Assembly: GCA_022592445.1 (NCBI GenBank)
Contig: JABYQR010000655.1
Span: forward strand, 1 to 13,523
Reading direction: 5' to 3'
DNA from: Cytidiella melzeri
Taxonomy: Eukaryota; Basidiomycota; Agaricomycetes; Polyporales; Irpicaceae
DNA length: 13,523 nucleotides
Shown: piece by piece, positions 1-8,523 of the stretch
Position numbering within the stretch: the stretch's first letter is position 1
Layout of the letters: every line of letters begins with the position of its first letter
Program-made: the position numbers and the translations under genes
Notes under the pieces: model-generated
The model's database searches: none
What the model saw: the letters and a program-made list of their open reading frames with translations, nothing else
Told to the model about the DNA's origin: nothing

Positions 1-246
1 TGATGTCGTTCAGTTTTTGGTAGTCTTGCACAAGGCGCAACGAGCCATCTTTCTTCTTGACGAAGAACACAGGTGCTGCAATCGGACTTTTGATTTGCGG
101 ATGTAACCTTTTCGGAGTTCCTCTTCGATCCATTGATCTAGAGAATTCTTTTCCATTGGAGACAGCGGGTATAGTTTAGCCGCTTTGGGAAGGGAGGCAC
201 CTTCCTCAAATTCGATCGCGTGATCGTACGGTTTGCGTAACGGCAT
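1..246 (-). pseudogene. Ty3/gypsy reverse transcriptase, N-terminal fragment
   Basis: Read on the minus strand this is the segment joining protease to reverse transcriptase in a Ty3/gypsy polyprotein. Visible residues include KLYPLSPMEKNSLDQWIEEE followed by LRKGYIRKSK, the usual 'YPLSP.E...L..WI.E.L.KGYIR.S' entry into the RT fingers. After RKSK the expected continuation (SP..AP.FFVKKKDGSLR) is out of frame: 'CSSSRRKMARCALC' is its shifted reading, so there is a frameshift near position 95. The catalytic YxDD box would lie beyond the left edge of the window. In an intact element this domain copies element RNA into DNA in cytoplasmic particles. The same element's protease and gag follow at higher coordinates, in the expected order. 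Family call is confident; activity is excluded by the frameshift. Confidence 0.85.
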
Positions 247-1000
247 GCGTCTGATTTTTTCTTTGAAAAGACGTCACCAAATTCCCATAGATATTTGGTA
301 CTAATGGCTTCCAATTGACGGATTCTTGTTCGTCAAAGCCGTCTTCAAAGCCCTCATCTTCCTTTCCAGAAAGTTCAGCGATTATTTCTGCTATTTCTTG
401 GTCTTCTGGATCGTCTAAGTCAATCCAGTGGATGTGAGGGTTGTCCGGGTCGACACTTCCTATTCCGTCCAGGTTGTCTGACACCGAACGTCCCTTAGGT
501 AACTCAAGTCATCGATCTCTTCTTGAGTTACAGTGATGTTTTTACGAGCTCTTGGGGCACAGAGTTCAGGACATCTGGTAAATCTCCACTCGCCATTTGC
601 CCAATCTATCTCCGGATTGTGGCGGCGTAAGAAGGTCATCCCGATAATCATTTGTTTACTACCAGATCAGTAACGAGCATGTGTTGTCTTGCTCTGTGCA
701 ACCTATTTCTAGGTATGCACGTACTGAGTGAGTGATTTGACCATCTTTATTGGGAGTACCGTCGACGTTGATGACGTTAAACGGTGATGCCAGTTGTTTA
801 CTTTCAACCACTGACTTACTGATGAACGTGGTTGTGGCTCCTGAATCTACCAGAGCTTCGACCTGCACTTTCTTTCCATATACCCAAATTGTAACCGGTA
901 GAAAAAATGAATTCTTTGAACGCGCTACATTTTTGACAGTATCTACGGTACAAAGATCGAGGGTATCAGGGCCTAAGCGTTCATGTTCGCAGGGAGTCAC
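247..1000 (-). pseudogene. Ty3/gypsy aspartic protease and linker, frameshifted
   Basis: Three minus-strand reading blocks follow each other. The first (1000 to 659) contains VEALVDSGATTTFISKSVVE, the retropepsin active-site motif (D-S-G, Asp near residue 52 of the block). The second (651 to 460) begins with IIGMTFLRRHNPEIDW, matching the second half of retropepsins, where an I-(I/L)-G-x-x-F/W-L...P.IDW motif closes the fold. The third (484 to about 280) is an acidic linker rich in D and E that leads into 'WEFGDVFSK'-like sequence before reverse transcriptase. Neighbouring blocks are in different frames, so at least two indels separate them. An intact enzyme would cleave the polyprotein into its parts. 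The order gag-protease-RT on one strand supports one original element. It is a dead copy. Confidence 0.85.
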
Positions 1001-1299
1001 ATGACGCTTCGGAAAAAATCCTTGCCCTTGGTCGGCTTTTTCCCTTTACCCTTGTCAGGGGACGGGTGAGGAGTCGAAGGTTCATCATCTTCCGTTGGAA
1101 CCTCCTCTGACATGAGCCGCCAACTCTAGGCGCGCGTATTAACATTTTTTTGTCTTAGACGACGAAGCCTTAGGGGCTTCGGCCTCGCTGTCCGTCCCAG
1201 AGTCCTCGGCATCTGCTGCCCGAATCTTCTTCGGCGCCGAAGACTTTCCATCCTTCTTCACTTCCTTCTTCTTTCATCGGGCTTCTTCTTCAGGCCGTT

Positions 1300-2427
1300 G
1301 AGGTTGCACTCATCCGTATTATGTCCTTTTGACTGTGATGTGGCAGAACTTTTCCGACTTTTCAGTCGAGTTCACCTCTTTGCCTTTGCCCTTGTTCCGC
1401 TTCTATTCTTCTTCTTTTCTTGTCCGCAGCGTCCACCTCCATAGGAGTGGACGTATCTTTTCCTTTGCAAGATCTGGCCTTGCGCTTTCTCTAGGATAGA
1501 CCTTCTTGTGAATGTCAAGCAAGAGGTTGAGGAACTGAGGCCAAGTGTCGGAATTTGATTTTTCTTTCCAATCATGACAAGCCTCATGTCCTTCTCGATG
1601 ACGTGCTTGAGCTTGTGAATAAGCAAGTCGTCCTCGTATCCAGAAAGCCTGCCAAGTGTACGGAAGCGTTCCGCGTACTTGACGAAGTTCTTTGTGCCAG
1701 ATCCGTGTTATTGAACAAGGCGTTAAGCTCCTTTCGAGCACCTCCTTGTCGTCCCGTTGACCGTATTGTACCTTGAGCTCTTTTCGAACTCTTCCCACGT
1801 TCAATTCGTCTGTCCCTTGTGAGCTTCTTGATCCACGGCTCCATGTATTGAGCCGCCGGCCTGAGAGCCGGTTCATCGCGACGGCAATACGTTGCCTGTC
1901 TGTAGCAACGTTCTCGTGGACAAGCCACAGAGAGATCTTGTTCAACCACTCGTTGAACTTGACCTTGCCGTCAGTGCCGTTGAACTCCGGGGGTTCGCCA
2001 ATCTTGGCTGGCGCGAGGATCCTCCTTGTCCTTGAGACAAGGGAAGCTGATTATCTGGTTGACCACATTTGTGATCGTGTGTTTGACCATATCCAGGTCA
2101 GTGTCCATCCGCTGGACTTGTGTCTGCAGCGACTGCGAAATAGGTCTTGAGCGACCTTATCGACATATTCCTGGAGGTTATCCTCCAAGACAGCTGGTTT
2201 TCCAGATAAGAACCATTGATTCATCATGTTGTGACATGGCAGTAGTTGCTCCTCCTTCAACCGTACGAGTAAAAGCCCTTTGGGCCGTGTTTAGGTTGTG
2301 GAAAATATGCTGCTCAAAGTTCTCAAAAAGGGTTATAACAATTGGCGTATTTTGCCAAAAGGAACAGAGTGGGTGAGGTTAGGCAGCAGCGGGGGCAGCG
2401 TGGATCCGGCGTTGATTGAGAGGCCAT
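1300..2427 (-). pseudogene. Ty3/gypsy gag (capsid) relic
   Basis: The minus-strand ATG at 2427 (MASQSTPDP...) fits a gag start just after the element leader. Downstream pieces appear in all three frames: NQWFLSGKPAVLEDNLQEYV (about 2220-2160), then FNEWLNKISLWLVHEN-like sequence, then RQRIAVAMNRLSG, AAQYMEPWIKKLTRDRRIER, KELKVQYGQRDDKEVLERSL and DLLIHKLKHVIEKDMRLV (down to about 1570). This is the order seen in retrotransposon gag proteins: capsid helices, then 'W..F...L...F...', then the C-terminal capsid domain. Near 1300-1350 a garbled Cys/His stretch may be the remains of a zinc knuckle. The region from 1000 to 1300 is Lys/Ser-rich and connects to protease. Frequent frame changes and stops show long decay. 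Intact gag would coat element RNA in the cytoplasm. Confidence 0.8.
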
Positions 2428-2790
2428 TGCTTCTAATTTCTTAGTTAGCAAAGGATAAGCGAAATACTATTTCTAGTATAAGAAGAAGAGAAACACCACT
2501 TTTCACACATTGAACTCTTGTCAGAGTTGTTTTCACACATTAAATCCTTTTCAGGAAGTTGTCACCGAGTAAAATGAGGCTTGTCAGCCCATACATTTTA
2601 TTCCATTTCCGCATATACAAAGGCGTTCATGTCAACAGCCCTTCTAGTAGCTCTAGATATAACCCCATCTCCGATGTATGTCTACAAAACTAATCCTGCC
2701 TAAACTCTTCAAGTCCTTTTTAACATTCTCCATTCCCTATTCATCATCTTGTCTCCTTGAACCACTGTTCAACCATGAAGACACGACCAT
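2428..2790. other. Leader of the Ty3/gypsy relic; no gene seen
   Basis: No convincing coding region on either strand. By position it should hold the 5' leader, primer-binding site and perhaps part of the LTR of the minus-strand element. A minus-strand AATGTGTGAAAA motif occurs twice (near 2500 and 2540), and an AT-rich stretch lies near 2590-2620. I could not place LTR ends or a tRNA primer site with confidence. Confidence 0.4.
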
Positions 2791-2791
2791 C

Positions 2792-3364
2792 AGCAGCTGA
2801 GCTTTTCTGACGAGTGTTGAGCTGGTGGTTAGATGATTGCCCACCACTCGAGAAGGAGGCGTCCAGCTTCTTGAGCACAGGTTCAAGCCTTTGACAGGCT
2901 GCTGTGATCATTGGTTCGAACTCCTGCTTGACGAAGTAAGCTTCGTTTTACGGAAGTGGAGAGGGGCGGGAGGAGGATGGGAGTGGGAATGTAAGCGCGT
3001 TGATTGCGCTCCTCATACGCTGGAGAAGAGAAAGCTTTTCAGCTTTCTCTTCTCTGCTTCTCGATACGATCGAGAAGGCTGAGTTGAGACATGAGTGAGA
3101 GACCTGCTCATACGAGCCTGGTTCCCTCATGCTCGATGGTGGTACGAGCCTGCTCCTCGAGGTCGATCCTCTTGATGAGGCTTGTTATCGGGGTACTTGA
3201 GCCGGCGAGGCTTGCCAGCGTCCTTGAACTTGTCAGTGTCTCCTTGGAGACTGAGGCGTTCTGAAGTCCGGTGACTTCATTGCGGACAGGGAATGGAGTA
3301 GGGGGCCTTGCGGCCAGACCTAGCAGCGATGAAGCGGGAAATGGCATGGTGACTGTGTGACAAT
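2792..3364 (-). pseudogene. Gene C, left copy: unknown coiled-coil-like protein, broken
   Basis: The likely start is the minus-strand ATG at 3347, preceded by TGTCACACAGTCACC, which is shared with the second copy at 12958. Readable protein pieces are PFPVRNEVTGLQNASVSKET, then (frame change) a stretch like DKFKDAGK, then SLIKRIDLEEQARTTIEHE, then a Lys/Glu/Leu-rich part, and finally NALTFPLPSSSRPSPLP. The heptad-like, charged composition suggests a coiled coil. I do not recognise the family. The right-hand copy supplies the same pieces in the same order, so this is a real repeated coding sequence rather than a chance reading frame. It has at least two frameshifts relative to that copy. Homology with the right copy runs to about 2792, where the right copy leaves the window, so its true end is unknown. 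Confidence 0.6.
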
Positions 3365-3680
3365 GTGATGAGCTTGACAGCTCAGTGGTGTGCGAAACAA
3401 ATCTCCATAAAGGAGAGGTCCTGTGTGTGCGTGGGGTAGTGCCGGCGTCGGCCTGGACTCTCTCTCCAGGTCCGGTGGTGTAAGGATCTCCGTCATGGTT
3501 CCACCCATGCGGCAAATGGTTGGCGGATCAGTATTACACTGACCCTAAGTCCGGCCAGAACAAGTTACCTGTCTTGTGCCTAGGCACTCATGGGCTTCAA
3601 GTCCTGTTGTCTAGCTCTTATAACAAGCTGTCTGACACCAGGACTCCACTATCGCCTGTGGGGAGGCACACTTTCATCAT

Positions 3681-3697
3681 GTTGGCATAATGCCAAC
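3681..3697. repeat. Hairpin in left arm
   Basis: GTTGGCATAATGCCAAC is a perfect 8-bp stem with a 1-base centre. The other arm carries the corresponding GTTGGCACTATGCCAAC (5481-5497), still able to form a 7-bp stem, so the hairpin persists in both copies. Confidence 0.7.
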
Positions 3698-3923
3698 CCC
3701 TGCTCTGATCAGCTCTAGGAGCGTCGGGCGAGAGGGTGATTCAAGTTGTGCGCATCAAGGCAATGCCTAGACACGACTACCACTTAGAGCCTATGGTCCG
3801 GCTACCTCTATTTCTAGAGGATTTGTAGAGGGGCCCACGCACAGGCACAAGACCTAGAAGAAAGGGGAAAGAAACCTCCAGCACGTCCAAAGACGTGAGG
3901 GAGTAGGGGCAGTCTTATCCAAA

Positions 3924-4407
3924 TGTAACAGTTAAGGGTTACACTCACCAGATAGTGTTAAACTTGAGGGGAGATAGTGAGATAGAGAGTAGAGTGTGGT
4001 GAGAGTGTGTATGGGGAGTACGAAGTAGTCCTTGATCAACAGAGTGGATAAGACTGAGGGGATATGCCCTCAGGAGTGCCTCTATATATACATGAAGGGG
4101 AGGACCCAGGTACTACCCTAAGACCCCTAATACCTACATGAGTAAGCGAAGTAATCTACCTTACTAAGCATGCCCTATGCCCTAGTGGTGCCACTTCAAT
4201 AATCAACCAATAGCAATTGTCCCCATGACCTGACCCCATGACCCAGCTCCAAGGCTAGACTTGTTCTAGCTTGTTCTAAGACAAGGCTAGACTTTTCCAG
4301 AAGGTTCTAAGAACTATGACATCATCTAATGGAATGTTCTATACTATGACATCAATAGTTCCAGCATGTTCCACAAGGTTCCAGAGAGTTCTATCATGTG
4401 ATACACA
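3924..4407 (+). repeat. LTR-like segment in left arm
   Basis: Begins TGTAACAGTTAAGGGTTACA and can be ended at TGATACACA, giving TG...CA ends of about 484 bp. It contains a TATA-like CTCTATATATACATG (about 4080-4094), and A/G-rich sequence resembling a polypurine stretch lies just upstream. The matching segment in the other arm is 4769-5255, in reverse orientation. Because the pair is inverted rather than direct and no target duplication was found, this could be a solo LTR copied as part of the arm, or only LTR-like sequence. Boundaries are tentative. Confidence 0.35.
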
Positions 4408-4460
4408 GTAAGGAAAGGAGGAAATGCGGCCATCAGCGCATCAATTGATAGGCACTGAGA

Positions 4461-4561
4461 ATAAGCGCCTAAAAGGCGCCTGAATAAGCGCCAGATAAGC
4501 GCTGGATAAGCGCCTAAATAGACGCCGGATAAGCGCTGGATAAGCGCTTATACAAGCGCTT
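4461..4561 (+). repeat. Array of 11-12 bp repeats, ATAAGCGCYGG type, left
   Basis: About nine head-to-tail units. Exact TAAGCGC occurs at 4462, 4485, 4496, 4507, 4530 and 4541, i.e. spacings of 23, 11, 11, 23 and 11. Degenerate units (AAAAGGCGCCTG and AATAGACGCCGG) fill the two 23-bp gaps. The core AGCGCT is itself palindromic. All units keep the CpG. The spacing is close to one DNA helical turn, so equivalent bases would face the same side of the helix. Confidence 0.8.
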
Positions 4562-4641
4562 AAATATTCCCAATAATACCGTTGCCTGGTAAAGGCAATT
4601 CTTGTAGAAACATTGAAAATCTGTGACATCCGGTGTCTATT

Positions 4642-4710
4642 TAGGCGCTTAACCGGCACCTATGTGGCACTTATCAGGTGCTTATTCCAGTGCTTATTCC
4701 AGCGCTTAAG
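4642..4710 (-). repeat. Facing array of 12-bp repeats, right
   Basis: The same motif family on the opposite strand, in about six 12-bp units (GGCGCTTAACCGG, TGGCACTTATCA, GGTGCTTATTCC, AGTGCTTATTCC, AGCGCTTAAG). Several units have GTGC or GCAC where the left array has GCGC, which are transitions expected from CpG decay. With the left array it forms two converging arrays around an unpaired centre of about 80 bp (4562-4641). Confidence 0.7.
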
Positions 4711-5813
4711 AATTGATGCGCTGATGCGCCATCTGTCTCTGATGTGCTGATGCGCTCCTTTCCTTACCTGTGTATCACATGATAGAACTCTCTGGAACCT
4801 TGTGGAACATGCTGGAACTATAATATCATAGTATAGAACATTCCATTAGATGATGTCATAGTTCTTAGAACCTTCTGGAAAAGTCTAGCCTTGTCTTGGA
4901 ACAGGCTAGAACAAGTCTAGCCTTGGGACTGGGTCATGGGGTCAGGTCATGGGGACAATTGCTATTGGTTGATTATTGAAGTGGCACCACTAGGGCATAG
5001 GGCATGCTTAGTAAGTTAGATTACTTCGCTTACTCATATAGGTATCAGGGATCTTAGGGTAGTACCTGGGGTCCTCTCCTTCATGTATATAGAGAGGCAC
5101 TCCTGAGGGTATATCCCCTCAGTCTTATCCACTCTGTTGATAAAGGACTACTCAGTACTCTCTTGTACTTCGCTCATCACACCTCTCACACTCTATCTCA
5201 CTCTATCCCCTCAAGTTTAACAACTTATCTGGTGAGTAGTAACCTTACTGTTACATTTGGATAAGACTGCCCCTACTTCCTTACATCTCTGGACATGCTG
5301 GAGGTTTCTTTCCCTTTCTTTTAGGTCTTGTGCCTGTGTGTGGGCCCCTTTACAAATCCTCTAGAAATAGAGGTAGCCGGACCATAGGCTCTAAGTGGTA
5401 GTCATGTCTAAGCTTTGCCTTAATGTGCACAACATGAATCACCCTCTCGTCCGACGCTCTCAGAGCTGATCAGAGCAGGGGTTGGCACTATGCCAACATG
5501 ATGAAAGTGTGCCTCCCCACAGGTGATAGTACAGTCCAATGTCCAATGCTTGTCATAAGAGCTAGACAACAGGACTAGAAGCCCATGAGTGCCTAGGCAT
5601 GTAGACAGGTAACTGGTTCTGGCCGGACTTAGGGTCAGTGTAATACTCATCCGCCAACCATTTGCCGCACGGGTGGAACCGTGAAGGAGATCCTTTCACC
5701 ACCAGACCTGGAGAGAGAGTCCAGGCCGACGCCTGCACTACCCCACGCACACACAGGACCTCTCCTTTATGGAGATTTGTTTTGCACATCACTGAGCTGT
5801 CAAGCTCATCACA
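4711..5813 (-). repeat. Right arm of about 1.1-kb inverted repeat
   Basis: Diverged reverse-complement copy of 3364-4446. The inner end is AATTGATGCGCTGATG. It contains an extra block of about 25 bp of GATGCGCC/GATGTGCT repeats (about 4727-4755) that is absent or reduced on the left. The outer end CATCACA abuts the ATG of gene A (5813), so this arm also supplies whatever promoter gene A has. Confidence 0.85.
4769..5255 (-). repeat. LTR-like segment in right arm
   Basis: Minus-strand counterpart of 3924-4407. On the plus strand it runs from TGTGTATCACATG to TACTGTTACA, with a TATA-like CATGTATATAGAGAGG at about 5083-5098. About the same length as its partner. Same caveats on boundaries. Confidence 0.35.
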
Positions 5814-7747
5814 TGTCGGAAAACTCAAATCAGCCTCTCGAGGCGCCTGCCTCACGTGAGCCTCCGGCAGCAATCTTGACAGCACCAAGTGCAGAGAAAG
5901 AATACGAGCTCAAGAGCCATGGCCTGCGCAATGTTGAGGTAAGCTCTCAATACTCGCAGCAGCCTGGCGTCCAATGCTGACACTTCTGCATAGAACGCAC
6001 TGTGGGCCGTAGCAAATACTGACTTTCATCAGGCTCTTTCATATGACCGTCTTCATGTTGACATTATAGGGATGTTTCAGAAGCACATTCTTTCTGAGAT
6101 CAAGACCAAACTGAAACACCTCGGCTGATGGGCACAAGTTAAGTTTGATGAAATGTATGTCCCATACTGTAACGTTAACCTCTGTTTGATGCACACTGAA
6201 TGAGACGGTACCTCACTAGATATATGAACATGGCACACTGGTCTGATCTGGCACACTTCAAGCACAGGATCCTCACGCTTGATTTCAGCGATGGCAAAAA
6301 GTTAGCGGATGTAGCAAGAGTAAGTGGACGTGTTTCAGATGAGCAATTCTGATTCTACATTTCAGATTCTTATTCATGCCACGCACAACGTTATGAGCAA
6401 AGCAAAATCCCCAAAGGGTTTTGCATTACTCAAAGTCTTCTGGAAATGGCACGAGCTCAACATGTACCTATTGTTCAAGGTTCACACCGAAGAAACTATT
6501 CCTGCCTACAACAGAACACTAAACACATTTCACGACCGACTAGCAGTGAGTCAATTATTGGGCATCATTGCAAAAGACAGACAGTGCGCTAAGAACAAGT
6601 ACTTCTCAATAGGAATACATTGATCTCAACGAAGGCGATGACTTGACGGACGTCAAGGACTGGAACAGAATCATCAAGCTTCACGTCCACGTTCACGCTG
6701 CTCGAGACATTTGCATGAAGGGTGTAATCGCTAACATGGACACAAAGGTAAACAAAAATTTAAATGGGCCCATGCGAAATGCCTAACGGATGCAAACAAA
6801 TTTCAAGAACGTAGAACCACAGGTACGAGATTGTACATAACTCAAATCAGCAACAAGAGTCTCATCTGATACGTGAACTATGATCAGTTAGGCAAGATTG
6901 AGGACCGAGCTCACGTGTGTTGTTTCACGCATGCATACATCAACGCCATGGATGATGCGTCAAAGGAAGTCCAACCGGGTCAGCCCGCAGATGAGGAGAG
7001 TGAGAGACTAAACAGGCCCAGGGATGGATGGATATTTGGGCACGTCTACGTTGGATCACGCCGGAAAACCATATTCAGTGACTTTGCTGGTCAGTCAACT
7101 GCTGACGACGCCTTCATCAATCTTTGTTGGAAGCTGGCTGATTGTTTGAGAGACCTTATGTCTCGGACCACTGTGGCGGGCGGTGTACCCCTTCCAAAGC
7201 CACCACTCCCTATCATCCGTGGCTCAGATACGGTAAGTACCATCATTACCCATCAGCATCAGACCCAAAGCTGAATTCCAAACTCGCCCAGATCATCAAC
7301 TGCTCACATATGCTGGTAGACTACGAGCACAAGGTCTCCTGGAAAACAGCTACGGATCGCCTTTATTGCAAGACATGCCAAGACTATGAGGTGAAGCAAT
7401 TTGACTGCACTCTGGTACATATGTCAGATACCAAGGTGATGTACTGCAGGCTCGTTCAAATCTTTGTCTATTTTACTGGAGAGCAGAAGTTTGCACTAGC
7501 CCTCGTTCAGCCCATGATCTCAACCATTGTACAGAGGGGAGACGCAGAGCTTGGCCTGTGCCGACTTTGGGAGAAGTCTCGTCAGGACTTGATGGTTGTT
7601 CCGGCGCGGTCTATCATCAGGGGTGCAGTCCTTGTTCCAGATTGCAAGCATAACGGAGAATATACACTAATGGACTGTCTTGACACCAATCAATTCTTAC
7701 GCTCAATGCCCCTGTTTCCGAACCAAGATATGGAGATGGTCCTCTAG
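5813..7747 (+). pseudogene. Gene A: Plavaka-type transposase, C-terminal part, decayed
   Basis: Starts at ATG 5813 (MSENSNQPLEAP...). Approximate exons: 5813-5938, 5994-6154, 6220-6319, 6366-6545, 6613-6822, about 6858-7232, 7292-7747, roughly 535 codons. All but the 6823-6857 junction have normal GT-AG ends in phase; that one is short and doubtful. Family signatures in order: NALWAVANTDFHQALSYDRL-H...G (the 'LSYDRLH' region), HWSDLAHFKHRILTLDFSDG, NGPMRNA followed by MQTNFKNVEPQ, then the C-terminal domain with VMYCRLVQIFVYF, FALALVQPM, ARSIIRGAVLVPDCKHNGEY and DCLDTNQFLRSMP. This matches the C-terminal part of fungal Plavaka-type transposases; the N-terminal zinc finger and much of the catalytic core are absent. 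In-frame stops: TGA 6126-6128, TAA 6784-6786 (in place of the Tyr expected after RNA) and TGA about 6867-6869. A relic that has lost its own 5' half. Confidence 0.8.
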
Positions 7748-8451
7748 CGTCATTGGTAAGTTCCTACATCGTTTGTTGTTACTAATTCCAGTCCCTGTGT
7801 ACTCAAACATCAATCTGACGCGTTTTCCAGACTGCAGCTCCCTTTTATGCACATTTGCTATTGCATACACACCACTTTTCTCCTCCCTACCTCTTTGGAT
7901 GCCGTACAAGTCTACTTCTGCCAATTATACCCCCCCTGGTATTGCCATAATTGAGGCCGTGTTCCCCAAGGAGGGGCCCTGGATCTGGTTTGGTGAGCTG
8001 AAATGTTCACAGACATTGGATCCTGACGTCTGACATTGAATTTTCTCAGATGCTCTCACCACCGGCCTGACCATCCCATCACATGAACACCGACAACACA
8101 TCAGCTGACGGCAACGAATTTTATCAAGTCACACGTGTTCCCCTTTTCCATCTACTTTCCTCAACACGACACCTTCCCTCTTCCCCGTGCCAGTACATGA
8201 GGCAGTTCTACAGCCCTACAACACAGCACTGTCACTCAAATATTAGGCTACACGCGGCTTGCTAACGCCAACGCCCAGCAGCGCCTTACAGTAATGAGGT
8301 GATGTACGTGTCTCCTGTCAATTGTTTTGTTGAACACGCAATGAACCACGCCTCCAGCATGACTCTTCACATGCAAATCTCACGTCAACACAGTGCGCGA
8401 CCCAGTACCGTATAATTGACATAAGCTTCCTTCCCTCATGCTTCCTTGTTA
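7748..8451. other. Intergenic region between genes A and B
   Basis: No convincing coding region. Short open stretches lack homology that I recognise and do not splice into either neighbour. A possible intron-like GTAAGT...CCAG lies just after the gene A stop (about 7757-7791), so a slightly longer 3' transcript is conceivable. Toward the right end the DNA becomes promoter-like ahead of gene B. Confidence 0.5.
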
Positions 8452-8523
8452 GTATAAAAACAGTAATACGTGCTATCTACTGCCAGTATCGCATCTCACA
8501 GACTTTCCTCTCCACACGCTCTC
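8452..8523 (+). promoter_or_regulatory. Core promoter of gene B
   Basis: AGTATAAAAAC (about 8452-8462) is a good TATA box about 65 bp before the ATG at 8524. It is followed by a pyrimidine-rich leader (CTTTCCTCTCCACACGCTCTC), a common arrangement in fungal genes. Inferred from sequence alone. Confidence 0.5.

Larger units (their letters stand above)
3364..4446 (+). repeat. Left arm of about 1.1-kb inverted repeat
   Basis: Reading this arm forward gives, with substitutions and small indels, the reverse complement of 4711-5813. Easy anchors are the AGCTTGACAGCTCAGTG end (3370 region versus 5790-5808), the GTTGGCATAATGCCAAC hairpin (3681 versus 5481), GACCCTAAGTCCGGCCAGAA, the LTR-like segment, and ATCAGCGCATCAATT at the inner end (versus 4711-4725). 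The outer end stops abruptly at TGTGATG (3364), exactly where the right arm stops at CATCACA (5813). No intact gene lies inside; a short reading frame near the outer end is open in both arms (see findings). Confidence 0.85.

Noticed and set aside
750..1004. Plus-strand open frame of 84 codons
   Set aside because: It is the opposite strand of the protease block with the DSG motif, which has clear family identity; the plus frame has none.
4461..4710. A CRISPR array
   Set aside because: Units are 11-12 bp head to tail without spacers, in a eukaryotic context.
3924..5255. The two LTR-like segments as the LTR pair of one retrotransposon
   Set aside because: They are inverted, not direct, and the DNA between them is only ~360 bp of repeats with no element genes.
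6748..6807. An intron in gene A from GTAAAC (6748) to TTCAAG (6807)
   Set aside because: Read through, the DNA gives NKNLNGPMRNA-stop-RMQTNFKNVEPQ, which matches the family across the supposed intron; a nonsense mutation is the simpler reading.
8083..8265. A small gene in the A-B interval
   Set aside because: A 60-codon frame of low complexity (Ser/His/Pro) with no homology, no splice link to its neighbours and no promoter that I can defend.
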